DNA of 64,000 nucleotides from Butyrivibrio sp. Su6 (GCF_900108105.1 NZ_FNUR01000014.1:50875-114874), one strand, 5' to 3'; numbered from the stretch's first letter, positions 17,138 to 25,744 are shown. Translations and numbers: made by a program. The notes: a model not told the origin generated them from the sequence alone.

Positions 17138-17791
17138 ATGGCACAGATAAAAAATATGACTAAGAAAAAACTTGCCCTAGAGGTAATTGAGAGATTAAAA
17201 AAAGAATATCCCGATGCGGTCTGCACTCTTGCTTATGACAAGGCGTGGCAGCTTCTTGTAAGCGTAAGACTGGCGGCTCAGTGCACAGATGCAAGAGTGG
17301 ATATGATAACGCCAATATTATATGAAAAGTTTCCAACAGTGGAGGCTCTTGCAAAAGCTGAAGTTTCAGAGATCGAAGAAATCGTGCGTCCCTGCGGACT
17401 TGGCAATTCCAAGGCAAGGGATATATCAGCCTGCATGAAGGTGATATATGAGAAATATGGCGGAAATGTGCCTGATAATATGGAAGAGCTTTTGGCACTT
17501 CCGGGAGTTGGCAGGAAAAGTGCCAATCTTATAATGGGAGATGTGTTCGGAAAACCGGCAATTGTGACAGATACCCATTGCATAAGGCTCTGCAATCTTA
17601 TTGGACTTGTAGATGATATAAAAGAACCTGCAAAGGTGGAAAAAGAGCTCTGGAAGATTATTCCTCCGGAGGAAGGCAATTCTCTTTGCCACAGATTTGT
17701 TACTCATGGGAGAGCAGTGTGCATAGCAAGGCGCCCGAAGTGCGCAGAGTGCTGCCTGAAAGACATATGTAAAACAGGTAAGAAGGTATGA
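17138..17791 (+). CDS. nth: Endonuclease III
   Basis: A 217-residue DNA glycosylase/AP lyase of base-excision repair that removes oxidised pyrimidines. The helix-hairpin-helix LPGVGRKSAN carries the catalytic lysine (Lys127), and the essential aspartate is Asp145 in AIVTDTH. The [4Fe-4S] cluster cysteines 195, 202, 205 and 211 show the canonical C-X6-C-X2-C-X5-C spacing. Length is typical. The start lacks a strong ribosome site; an ATG six codons on is an alternative. The gene is divergent from the TIR-propeller gene and has no operon partner. Confidence 0.95.
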   Translation: MAQIKNMTKKKLALEVIERLKKEYPDAVCTLAYDKAWQLLVSVRLAAQCTDARVDMITPILYEKFPTVEALAKAEVSEIEEIVRPCGLGNSKARDISACMKVIYEKYGGNVPDNMEELLALPGVGRKSANLIMGDVFGKPAIVTDTHCIRLCNLIGLVDDIKEPAKVEKELWKIIPPEEGNSLCHRFVTHGRAVCIARRPKCAECCLKDICKTGKKV

Positions 17792-17824
17792 TTTTTTATC
17801 AGTAGTTTAAGAGATGTTTATAAA

Positions 17825-17867
17825 AAGGTTATTTGACGAATATTTTTATACTATATACAATAACCTT
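17825..17867 (+). promoter_or_regulatory. Promoter with flanking inverted repeat, upstream of the FliM-like miniprotein
   Basis: TTGACG (17833-17838) and TACAAT (17856-17861) are 17 bp apart, a good sigma-A promoter. It is framed by AAGGTTAT (17825-17832) and its exact complement ATAACCTT (17860-17867), a layout that would suit an operator covering the promoter. It drives the small gene starting at 17944. Confidence 0.65.
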
Positions 17868-17943
17868 AAACATGGAATTATGTGCATTAGGCAAAGAAAC
17901 TGTAGGTCATAGACAGAGAAAAGGTAACCTGGAGAGATTATTT

Positions 17944-18150
17944 ATGGATGCAAATGGACTTAGTGCTGAACAGCAGGAATTACTTGCGAGCATAATGGGT
18001 AAATCATCGCAGGCAGGTGGTGGAGGAGGTTTTTCTCCAGCAAGTGTACCGGCGGCGGATGCACCAGCTGCAGCTCCGGCTGCGGCAGATCCTGGGAAGA
18101 TGTTGAGCCAGGCAGAAATAGATGCTCTTATAGCGTCAATGGGAAAATGA
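17944..18150 (+). CDS. 68-residue miniprotein with two FliM-like CheY-binding-type peptides
   Basis: The ATG at 17944 follows CTGGAGAG; the longer open frame upstream lacks a site. The C-terminus reads MLSQAEIDALIASMGK, matching the LSQxEIDALL peptide found at the N-terminus of FliM and related switch proteins, where it binds phosphorylated CheY. The N-terminus carries a related peptide, LSAEQQELLASIMGK (residues 6-20). A Gly5 run and an Ala/Pro-rich flexible linker (21-52) separate them. The protein has no fold of its own. It could bind CheY-like proteins bivalently; that is inference. No flagellar gene adjoins it. Confidence 0.7.
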   Translation: MDANGLSAEQQELLASIMGKSSQAGGGGGFSPASVPAADAPAAAPAAADPGKMLSQAEIDALIASMGK

Positions 18151-18165
18151 TGTGTAGATATTAAG

Positions 18166-18198
18166 AATGCTTGCGCAGAAAACGCAAGCATTTTTTGT
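18166..18198 (+). terminator. Terminator of the FliM-like miniprotein gene
   Basis: AATGCTTGCG (18166-18175) pairs with CGCAAGCATT (18183-18192), followed by six T. It belongs to the same hairpin family as those at 2574 and 12691. Confidence 0.9.
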
Positions 18199-18224
18199 TT
18201 ATACTATATTGAAAAACAAAAGTA

Positions 18225-18524
18225 TCAGATTGGAACGATAGTAAGTGTTTGAGGATTTACGTGTCTGGATTCACCTTTTCTTCCACGGCAGACAATGCCT
18301 TTTTCTATTTTGATCATGTTGGCATGTGATCTCATGGCTTCCATGATCTGGCCTGCAGCATTTTCATAATCCTTTGGATCCATAGGAACGACATAGTCGT
18401 GATTTTGGTGTTCCGTTGAAATGACAGCGGATCTGTACCTGGTGTCATATCTTATTCCATAGAAAGTACATATCTCAGTGTTCAGAGTGCCGTTGCTGTC
18501 AGCACATTGCATTGCTATATACAT
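18225..18524 (-). CDS. Unknown small protein (99 residues)
   Basis: The ATG follows GAGGTGAC. The protein has no signal peptide or membrane segment. It starts MYIAMQCADSNG, has a central RYRSAVISTEHQNHDYVVPMDP segment, and ends with basic CRGRKGESRHVNP residues. No family was recognised. It stands alone, divergent from leuS. Codon use and the ribosome site support a real gene. Confidence 0.65.
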   Translation of the reverse strand: MYIAMQCADSNGTLNTEICTFYGIRYDTRYRSAVISTEHQNHDYVVPMDPKDYENAAGQIMEAMRSHANMIKIEKGIVCRGRKGESRHVNPQTLTIVPI

Positions 18525-18672
18525 AGTTTGTCACCTCGTTCTTTCTATATAAAAATATTTATGATCAGTGTAAAAATTATGTTTAAAAGTCTCACAATAC
18601 CCCATGCTATCTATAATATAATGATAATACATCCACGCAAAAATGACAATAACAGACAAGCGTATTCTCCGT

Positions 18673-18700
18673 TTGACATAAGACCAACTTGTGGTAAAAT
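18673..18700 (+). promoter_or_regulatory. leuS promoter candidate
   Basis: TTGACA (18673-18678) and TAAAAT (18695-18700) are separated by 16 bp. The remaining 85 nt before the leuS start are too short for a T-box leader, and none of its motifs is seen. Confidence 0.65.
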
Positions 18701-18785
18701 TTTTTAGTATCTATGCATGATTCGTGGTAATTAATTGAGCATAGTTACGTATCCATATGAAAAAAGTAGAAGGAGTAGAAAGTTC

Positions 18786-21215
18786 ATGTCAGAAGTATAT
18801 AACCATCACGCAGTTGAACCTAAGTGGCAGAAGTATTGGGAAGAACACGAAACATTTAAGACAGATGTGTGGGATTTTTCCAAGCCAAAATATTATGCAT
18901 TGGATATGTTTCCATATCCATCAGGAGTAGGCCTACATGCAGGTCATCCGGAAGGGTATACTGCAACTGATATTATGTCCCGTATGAAGCGTATGCAGGG
19001 ATATAATGTTTTGCATCCGATGGGATATGATTCTTTTGGACTTCCTGCAGAGCAGTATGCTGTAACAACAGGTAATCATCCTGCTGGTTTTACAGAGAAA
19101 AATATACAGACATTCTCCAAGCAGCTTAAAGAGCTTGGTTTCGATTATGACTGGTCCAAGATGATTGCAACAAGTGATCCTAAGTTTTATAAGTGGACAC
19201 AGTGGATATTTAAAAAGTTATATGAAGCCGGATATGCCAAGCACATTGATATGCCGGTTAACTGGTGCGAAGAGCTTGGAACAGTTCTTTCAAATGATGA
19301 AGTTATCGACGGTAAGTCTGAGCGTGGTGGATACCCTGTAGTTAAAAAGATGATGAAACAGTGGGTTATCGACCAGCAGGCTTTTGCAGAAGAACTTCTT
19401 GATGGCCTTAACGAGATCGACTGGCCTGAATCAACAAAAGAAATCCAGCGTAACTGGATCGGTAAGTCAACCGGTGTGGAAGTTGACTTTAAGATCGTAG
19501 GCGGCGGAGAGTTCTCTATCTTCACAACCTGTATCGAGACAATTTATGGTATTACATTCATGGTACTTGCTCCAGACGGAGACATTGTAAAGAGTCTTAT
19601 GGATCGTGTTGAGAATCCTGAAGAGGTTCAGGCATATATCGATGAAACTCTCAAGAAGAACGATCTTGATCGTACAGATCTTAACAAGACTAAGTCAGGC
19701 TGTCCTCTTAAGGGAATATATGCTATCAACCCTGTAAATGGCAAGGAAGTACCACTGTTTATCGGTGATTTCGTACTTGCAAGCTATGGTACAGGTGCAG
19801 TTATGGCTGTTCCTACTCATGATCAGAGAGACTTTGAATATGCAGAAGTTCATGGACTTCCACTTATTCAGGTTATTAACAATGCAGAAGGAACTGTAGA
19901 CGTTACAAAGCATGCTTTCGAAAAGACAGAATACCTCGGTAAGGGCTGCATCCTTATGAATTCTGAAGAATTCAATGGAATGACTGTTGAAGATGCTAAA
20001 AAAGCTATCACAAAGAAGCTCGTTGATATGGGCGTTGCCAGGGAAAAGGTTAACTACCACTTCCGTGAGTGGATCTTTGCAAGACAGCGTTATTGGGGTG
20101 AGCCTGTTCCATGTGTTTACAAGGAAGATGGAAGCATTCAGTTCCTTGATGACAGCGAACTTCCTGTAGTACTTCCTGAACTTGAGGACTATAAGGGACA
20201 TGGCGGTCAGGCACCTCTTGAGAATGCTACTGAGTGGAAGCATTACGACAAGGACGGACTTAAGGGCACAAGAGAGACTTCAACAATGCCTGGTTCAGCC
20301 GGATCTTCATGGTACTACATGAGATATATCGACCCTGACAATGACAATGAGTTTGCTAATCAGGAACTTCTTAAGCACTGGATGCCTGTTGATCTTTATG
20401 TCGGAGGACCTGAGCACGCAGTTGGACATTTGTTATATTCACGTATTTGGAACCGCTTCTTATACAGCAAGGGTCTTTCTCCTGTAAAAGAGCCATTTAA
20501 GAAGCTTGTACATCAGGGAATGATCCTTGGTGAAAACGGCATCAAGATGGGTAAGCGTTTCCCTGAATTTGTTGTTAATCCAAGTGATATTGTTGAGGAA
20601 TATGGTGCAGATACTTTGAGACTCTATGAGATGTTCATGGGACCTTTGGAAGTGTCAAAGCCATGGAATTCCAATAACGTAACAGGAGCAAGAAAGTTCC
20701 TTAACCGTGTATATTCATTCTTCACTGAAGAGAGCAATATCACAGATGAAAACAATGGTAATCTTGAAAAAGTTTATCATCAGACTGTAAAGAAAGTAAC
20801 AAATGACTTCGAGGCTTTGGCATTTAATACAGCCATTGCACAGATGATGATCTTTGTTAATGCTGTTTACAAAGAGGGAAGCTGTCCAAGAGAGTACGCT
20901 GAGAACTTTATTAAGATGCTTTCATGCATTTGCCCACATATTGGTGAAGAAATGTGGCAGATCCTTGGTCATGATGACACAATTGCTTATGAAGCATGGC
21001 CAACCTATGACGAGGCTAAGTGCGTAGAAGATACAGTAGAGATTGCTGTTCAGATCAATGGTAAGGTTAAGGCAACTCTTGCAATTGGTAAGGAAGATCC
21101 TAAGGATGAAGTAATCGCTAAGGGTAAAGAGCTTATCGCAGACAAGCTTGAAGGCAAGAACATTGTAAAAGAGATCTATGTTCCTGGTCGCATCGTAAAT
21201 ATCGTTGTTAAATAA
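18786..21215 (+). CDS. leuS: Leucyl-tRNA synthetase
   Basis: The ATG at 18786 follows AAGGAG; an ATG 17 codons upstream lacks one. The 809-residue class Ia synthetase has the HIGH-equivalent PYPSGVGLHAGH (residues 44-54), a CP1 editing domain with the Asp-bearing GTGAVMAVPTHDQRD, the leucine-specific WYYMRYIDPDN segment, an anticodon-binding helical domain and a C-terminal domain ending IVNIVVK. Two positions look unusual. The editing-site threonine motif reads FTTCIETIYG, not FTTRPDT-like. The KMSKS loop reads KMGKRFPEF (587-595). Both may be lineage features. It is monocistronic with its own promoter and terminator. Confidence 0.97.
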   Translation: MSEVYNHHAVEPKWQKYWEEHETFKTDVWDFSKPKYYALDMFPYPSGVGLHAGHPEGYTATDIMSRMKRMQGYNVLHPMGYDSFGLPAEQYAVTTGNHPAGFTEKNIQTFSKQLKELGFDYDWSKMIATSDPKFYKWTQWIFKKLYEAGYAKHIDMPVNWCEELGTVLSNDEVIDGKSERGGYPVVKKMMKQWVIDQQAFAEELLDGLNEIDWPESTKEIQRNWIGKSTGVEVDFKIVGGGEFSIFTTCIETIYGITFMVLAPDGDIVKSLMDRVENPEEVQAYIDETLKKNDLDRTDLNKTKSGCPLKGIYAINPVNGKEVPLFIGDFVLASYGTGAVMAVPTHDQRDFEYAEVHGLPLIQVINNAEGTVDVTKHAFEKTEYLGKGCILMNSEEFNGMTVEDAKKAITKKLVDMGVAREKVNYHFREWIFARQRYWGEPVPCVYKEDGSIQFLDDSELPVVLPELEDYKGHGGQAPLENATEWKHYDKDGLKGTRETSTMPGSAGSSWYYMRYIDPDNDNEFANQELLKHWMPVDLYVGGPEHAVGHLLYSRIWNRFLYSKGLSPVKEPFKKLVHQGMILGENGIKMGKRFPEFVVNPSDIVEEYGADTLRLYEMFMGPLEVSKPWNSNNVTGARKFLNRVYSFFTEESNITDENNGNLEKVYHQTVKKVTNDFEALAFNTAIAQMMIFVNAVYKEGSCPREYAENFIKMLSCICPHIGEEMWQILGHDDTIAYEAWPTYDEAKCVEDTVEIAVQINGKVKATLAIGKEDPKDEVIAKGKELIADKLEGKNIVKEIYVPGRIVNIVVK

Positions 21216-21260
21216 TTAAATATAATATTGTATTTGAGTTTGAACTTAGATACTGCGAAA

Positions 21261-21306
21261 AAGAATCAGCTGACAGAATAAAAATCTGTGGCTGATTCTT
21301 TTTTTA
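21261..21306 (+). terminator. leuS terminator
   Basis: AAGAATCAGC (21261-21270) pairs with GCTGATTCTT (21291-21300), with an inner ACAG/CTGT stem and a seven-T tract. Confidence 0.9.
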
Positions 21307-21370
21307 GCAAATTTGATAATGAATCTATTTAGTTTAGACAGTTGACTGAAATATTTTTGATGCAAAAGTA

Positions 21371-21379
21371 TGATATAAT
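21371..21379 (+). promoter_or_regulatory. Extended -10 promoter upstream of the GGDEF operon
   Basis: TGATATAAT is a perfect extended -10 element 60 bp before the cyclase start. The -35 region at about 21351 is poor, as is often the case with extended -10 promoters. Confidence 0.5.
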
Positions 21380-21439
21380 TACTATGTATAGGTAAAAATG
21401 GCACGGGATTTTGTGAACGGCTCTTATTTGGAGGTATGA

Positions 21440-22825
21440 ATGTCCAAAAAACGTAGCATCAGATTAGGACTTATCACTTTTGCAATCTCACTAATAATAA
21501 CAACATTGTTGGCAATGGCCTTTTTGACTAATACTTCAAGGATCAGGCGAGAAAGGGCCACTTTTATTGCGGAATCTTTCGCGAATAGAATCCATGCTGA
21601 AATAAGAAACAGGGAGTACATCACACGTATCCTGGAAATTCAGGTCAGAAGCAGCGATGGAGAGATAACCCAGGAAGAATTCCAAAAGACAGGTGAGGCT
21701 CTGTTTGATGATAATATCGATGTGGTTGATATAACACTGGCTCCAAACGGTGTTGTCAGTTATTTGTATCCTATGAACAGCGGTGTCTCTGAAAGAATAG
21801 ATCTGTTTGAGGATTCTCAGAATAAGATCCATGCGGATAACAGTAGGAATACCGGAGTGGGTATCATAATGACTCCGGTCAATCTTTCTGATGGCAATTA
21901 CGGCATTATCATCAGAAGACCAATCTATTTAGGCGATGAAAAAACCACTGATAACTTTTGGGGGTTCGCTTCGGTTACTATAAATCTTTCCAATTTCCTG
22001 GCGGAAGTAAATACTAAAGGTCTGGCAGAAGAAAACTATGAGTATAAGCTTACAGGTACTGATGTTGTAACAGGTAAGACACAGATCATCATGGAGTATT
22101 CTGAAAGAGCGCTTTCTGCGCCTGTAGAAGCTATGATAAGTACTGTGGGAGGAAGCTACTGGACACTTTCCATTGCTCCTATGGGCAACTGGATGGAGCT
22201 TTATGAGATTGCCGGTGTCCTGATAATTGTTGTTACGATAAGTATTCTTCTGGCGATGCTTGTTGCAGCTTACACATCTCTTCAGGCCAACGCAAAAGAG
22301 CTGGAAGTCATGTCTTACAGAGATGCGCTGACGAATCTTTACAATCCAAGAAGTTACCAGGAACATATGGAAGAACTTTCCAAGAAAAAGCTTCCCTATG
22401 GCCTTATCTATATTGACCTTAACGATTTTAAACAGGTAAATGATACATATGGCCACGAAACAGGCGATGCACTTCTAAATATTGTTGCCAAGAGGCTTCA
22501 GAACAGCATTCGTGAAAAAGACAGGGCTTTCAGGATCGGTGGCGATGAATTTGTAGTGGTTATTCATGGCACCCATGACAGGAAGTTCTTTGAGGGCGTT
22601 ATTGCCAGAATGCGCGAAAATGTAGGAAGAGAAGTGACAATAGGAGAGATAAAGCTAAATGCATCCATAAGTGCCGGATATGCGCGTTGTCCTGAGGATG
22701 GCACAAAGTTTGAAGACGTAGTGAAAAAAGCGGATGACGCAATGTACTATAACAAGAGACTTTTAAAGGCTAAAAGGCTTACAGGACAGGAGAAGGGAAG
22801 AGTTACTGCCAGAGATTTCAGATAA
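21440..22825 (+). CDS. Membrane diguanylate cyclase with a CHASE-like sensor domain
   Basis: A 461-residue protein with an N-terminal membrane segment (about 8-30), an extracytoplasmic sensor domain (about 35-250; RIHAEIRNREYITRILE at its start resembles CHASE domains), a second membrane segment (about 254-276) and a GGDEF domain (about 290-445). The active site GGDEF is intact at 367-371. The inhibitory I-site RxxD is at 358-361, with the standard five-residue spacing. It should make cyclic di-GMP with product inhibition. GGAGG precedes the ATG. The next gene, 27 bp on, encodes a degenerate GGDEF-EAL protein, so the two likely form a signalling unit. Confidence 0.92.
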   Translation: MSKKRSIRLGLITFAISLIITTLLAMAFLTNTSRIRRERATFIAESFANRIHAEIRNREYITRILEIQVRSSDGEITQEEFQKTGEALFDDNIDVVDITLAPNGVVSYLYPMNSGVSERIDLFEDSQNKIHADNSRNTGVGIIMTPVNLSDGNYGIIIRRPIYLGDEKTTDNFWGFASVTINLSNFLAEVNTKGLAEENYEYKLTGTDVVTGKTQIIMEYSERALSAPVEAMISTVGGSYWTLSIAPMGNWMELYEIAGVLIIVVTISILLAMLVAAYTSLQANAKELEVMSYRDALTNLYNPRSYQEHMEELSKKKLPYGLIYIDLNDFKQVNDTYGHETGDALLNIVAKRLQNSIREKDRAFRIGGDEFVVVIHGTHDRKFFEGVIARMRENVGREVTIGEIKLNASISAGYARCPEDGTKFEDVVKKADDAMYYNKRLLKAKRLTGQEKGRVTARDFR

Positions 22826-22852
22826 TAAAAGGCATACGGGGGATAGACAAAA

Positions 22853-24505
22853 ATGGGAGGAACATACGATACCATAAACAGGATTTTTGACACTTTCGCT
22901 GTAACATCCAGAAGCCGTTATGTTTATGTGTATGACATGTCGAGGAACATAGCGAGGTGGTCAAAGAACGCAGTTGAATACTTTGGCCTTGCGGGAGAAT
23001 ACATCTATAATGCGGCAAGTGTCTGGGAAACCAGAATCCATGGGGATGATAAGGATAAATACAACGAGTATATAAATGCGGCTTTTGCAGGAGAAAAGGT
23101 TGAACCCAATATTGAGTACAGAGCTAAAAACCGCAACGGAGAATTTGTAGTCTGCTCCTGCAGAGGAGTAGTCATAAAAGACTATGCAGGAAAACCTGTG
23201 TTTTATGCTTGCTCCATCATAAATAAAGGTATAGTTGACAACAATGACCCGATAACTCTTTTGCCTAATCAATATGAGATGCTCAACCACATGAGAAGCC
23301 TTAAGACTCAGAAAAAAGAGTATATCATATTGATGATAAACTTCATTGATTTTGCTGATGTAAACAGAAAATATGGTTACATGCGCGGCAATAACATTTT
23401 GAGGGCACTTGCAGTCAAACTAAAACAGGAATCTGAGAATATGGGTAAAGCTTATAGGGGCGAAGGAACGATCATGGCCCTTATTAGTGAGACCATGAAC
23501 ATAGACGAGGTAAAAAAGCTTTATGGAAGGCTTAGACTTTTTACCAGAGAGAGCTTAAGCCTTGAAGGAAAAAAAATAGGAGCAGAACTGGGCGGCGGAG
23601 CCATAATCTCGACAGATTCTGACATAGATGAACATTCAATTTATATCAGTGCCAAATATGCCCTTGATTATTCCAAGACACAGAGACATGGAAATCTGAT
23701 AATTTTCCACAATGATCAGCTTGATAATAATAAAAGCAGCATAGAACTTGTGGATACAGTCAGAAATTGCATCTTGAACGGATTTGAAGGCTTTCATCTG
23801 GAATACCAGCCAATCTTTTCTGTTACAGAGGATAAGCTTGTTGGCATGGAAGTTTTTCTCAGGTGGAAAAAAGAACCATTTGGTGAAGTGTCGCCGGCGG
23901 AGTTTTTGCCATGGCTTGAGCAGGATAGTGTATTCTATACACTTGGGAACTGGATATTAGAAAATGCTCTTAGGGATGCCATAGAGATCAGAAAAGAAAA
24001 AAAAGATTTTTATTTGTGCGTAAACCTTGCATTTATGCAGCTTGAGAGGTCAGATTTCAGAACTACCCTTATTGAAATTTTGAGAAAAATAAGTTATCCT
24101 GCTACAGGTTTATGTCTTGAAATGGCACAGAGTAGCAGACAGCTTGGAATGGAACATTTAAAGAGCCAGATAGAGTTTTTGAAATCGTGTGGAATAAAGG
24201 TGGGGCTTGATGTTTCTGACTTTGCATCTCTGGATTATGTGAGACATTTACCAATTGATCTGGTAAACCTTGTACCTGCAGTGACTGGCGGAATAGCCGG
24301 AAATCTTACTACCAAGTACATGGTGGAGGCAATCACTTCTTTTACCCACAGGCTTGGGATAAGAACCTGCTACACGGGGATAGAAGATGAAGAAACTTTG
24401 GGAATAGCCAGGAGTTATCCAATATCAGAGATGATGGGCTACCATTTGGGAAGACCCTGCAAGATTGAAATATTTAAGGAACAATACCTTGAAAAGGGGA
24501 ATTAA
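22853..24505 (+). CDS. PAS-GGDEF-EAL protein with both catalytic domains degenerate
   Basis: A 550-residue cytosolic protein. A PAS-like domain (about 18-125) comes first, then a GGDEF-like domain whose signature is reduced to RGEGTIM, then an EAL-like domain (about 295-540). In the EAL part the signature Glu333 remains (as EVF), and NLA and LCLEMAQ keep their Asn and Glu. The paired aspartates become Asp453-Val454 (LDVSDFASL), and the catalytic lysine region reads VNLV. It is therefore unlikely to hydrolyse cyclic di-GMP and may instead bind it, or another partner. It sits between an active cyclase and an unknown protein in one operon. Confidence 0.85.
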   Translation: MGGTYDTINRIFDTFAVTSRSRYVYVYDMSRNIARWSKNAVEYFGLAGEYIYNAASVWETRIHGDDKDKYNEYINAAFAGEKVEPNIEYRAKNRNGEFVVCSCRGVVIKDYAGKPVFYACSIINKGIVDNNDPITLLPNQYEMLNHMRSLKTQKKEYIILMINFIDFADVNRKYGYMRGNNILRALAVKLKQESENMGKAYRGEGTIMALISETMNIDEVKKLYGRLRLFTRESLSLEGKKIGAELGGGAIISTDSDIDEHSIYISAKYALDYSKTQRHGNLIIFHNDQLDNNKSSIELVDTVRNCILNGFEGFHLEYQPIFSVTEDKLVGMEVFLRWKKEPFGEVSPAEFLPWLEQDSVFYTLGNWILENALRDAIEIRKEKKDFYLCVNLAFMQLERSDFRTTLIEILRKISYPATGLCLEMAQSSRQLGMEHLKSQIEFLKSCGIKVGLDVSDFASLDYVRHLPIDLVNLVPAVTGGIAGNLTTKYMVEAITSFTHRLGIRTCYTGIEDEETLGIARSYPISEMMGYHLGRPCKIEIFKEQYLEKGN

Positions 24506-25243
24506 ATGAGCAGAACCTTTCGTTACATTCAAAATGATGATGTCCTCAAGTCCTTTAATGAGTTCAAAGATACTATTCTCGTTGAAAGACCTGTTGTGAT
24601 CGCTCGTCATGGAGATTATTCTCTTTTTCTCATACGTATATCGGATGGGGAACTGGGACTGAAAATTGAAAATACGGTAAAAAAAGCAGAGATACAGAGC
24701 CGTAAATATGAAATAGCCAATTCTAATGATGCTCTCATTTCAAGAGGTGTAAGACACGCTGTTCAGAAAATGGCTGAGCTTAGTGATGAGGACGTGAACA
24801 GAAGACGTCTTCAGATCTGGAAGTGGTATGTTATGGACTGGCAAAAAGCCAACATGGATAAGACTGAAGAAATCATGAACAAGGAACTTTCCTGGGATGA
24901 AGAGACCAGTAATAAAAATGGTGAGGTCCTTGACATGGAGAGTTTTCTTCATGGAGATTACTTAAACCTTGGAAACACTATAGCGCTTATTGACAAGTAT
25001 CTTACTGATGAAAAATACAAGGAGATATTTAAGACATTTGCCATCAACGACATAATGGAGATGACAAGTGAGGACACCAGGGACAAATCCATCGCAGAGG
25101 CTGAAAGGCTTAGTCAGATGGAGGGACGTAAGAAGCATACCTATCAGTTTTTGGTAAGCGTGGAGGCCACTGATAAAGAGCATGCAAGGCAGGCACTGCT
25201 TAATTATCTGGCCGGAGATGATCGTATTAAAGTGCAAAGGTGA
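24506..25243 (+). CDS. Unknown cytosolic protein in the GGDEF/EAL operon
   Basis: A 245-residue protein whose ATG directly follows the previous stop codon, with GGGGAA upstream, so translation is probably coupled. No signal peptide or membrane segment is seen. It is rich in Lys and Glu with mainly helical patterning, and ends in a small alpha/beta part (HTYQFLVSVEATDKEHARQ) that resembles an ACT- or ferredoxin-like edge. No family was recognised. Its position suggests it is an output or partner of the degenerate GGDEF-EAL protein. Confidence 0.75.
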   Translation: MSRTFRYIQNDDVLKSFNEFKDTILVERPVVIARHGDYSLFLIRISDGELGLKIENTVKKAEIQSRKYEIANSNDALISRGVRHAVQKMAELSDEDVNRRRLQIWKWYVMDWQKANMDKTEEIMNKELSWDEETSNKNGEVLDMESFLHGDYLNLGNTIALIDKYLTDEKYKEIFKTFAINDIMEMTSEDTRDKSIAEAERLSQMEGRKKHTYQFLVSVEATDKEHARQALLNYLAGDDRIKVQR

Positions 25244-25311
25244 AATTTTATTTCATAAAATTTTAATATTTTAAAACAGTAAAGCGTCTACCATTTTATA
25301 AGGGCATGGTA

Positions 25312-25317
25312 TATAAT
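25312..25317 (+). promoter_or_regulatory. -10 element for the small gene at 25438
   Basis: TATAAT follows GGTA in a T/A-rich stretch, giving a leader of about 115 nt. The -35 region is weak. Confidence 0.4.
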
Positions 25318-25326
25318 GTACCCATT

Positions 25327-25398
25327 AGATGAAAAATTGGTGTAGAGATACAATAGGTTGAGGGGCCTGAAAAAGTTACTTTACACGCCGTTTCATCT
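25327..25398 (+). ncRNA. Structured 5' leader of a small gene
   Basis: AGATGAAA (25327-25334) pairs with TTTCATCT (25391-25398), and TGTA (25341-25344) with TACA (25382-25385). The apical loop contains GGTTGAGGGGCCTGAAAA. The closing stem sits about 25 nt before the ribosome site of the gene at 25438. No known riboswitch was matched; it may be a cis-acting RNA. Confidence 0.35.
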
Positions 25399-25437
25399 GA
25401 TGAAAAAAATTTTCTTATGAGATGGAGGAATTTAATA

Positions 25438-25686
25438 ATGAGACGTTCCGCAAAGACAAAAACAGGCATGAGCCAGAGTTGCATTGCAATTATGACTGAT
25501 GCGATCAAGGCAAAGGAGCAGAACTTATCATACGGCAAGTTTAAGGCGCTTGATATGCTGGGCTCAGGAAACATGTTCGATGAGGAAGAGGAATCAGAGT
25601 ACACGGTTCACACAACTGACCTGGTTCGCAGAACAGAGCATGTTGAAGAGAAAAAGCCGGTGGCTTTTGTAAAGATCAGAGCATAA
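25438..25686 (+). CDS. Unknown 82-residue protein
   Basis: The ATG at 25438 follows GATGGAGGAA, so the start seven codons upstream is rejected. The product begins with a basic stretch (MRRSAKTKTG), has one short helical segment (CIAIMTDAIKAKEQN), then an acidic run of Glu residues and a basic end. No family was recognised. It has its own promoter candidate, a structured leader and a terminator, so it is a single-gene unit. Confidence 0.65.
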   Translation: MRRSAKTKTGMSQSCIAIMTDAIKAKEQNLSYGKFKALDMLGSGNMFDEEEESEYTVHTTDLVRRTEHVEEKKPVAFVKIRA

Positions 25687-25696
25687 TGAGATAAAA

Positions 25697-25738
25697 AGAG
25701 CTGTGAAATGAGAAATCATTCACAGCTCTTACTTTTTA
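25697..25738 (+). terminator. Terminator of the 82-residue protein gene
   Basis: AGAGCTGTGAA (25697-25707) pairs with TTCACAGCTCT (25719-25729), followed by TACTTTTTAATT. It may serve the convergent membrane-protein gene as well. Confidence 0.85.
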
Positions 25739-25744
25739 ATTGAA

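Noticed and set aside
18595..18785. T-box leader before leuS
   Set aside because: The leader after the promoter is only about 85 nt, with no T-box sequence, specifier loop or antiterminator.
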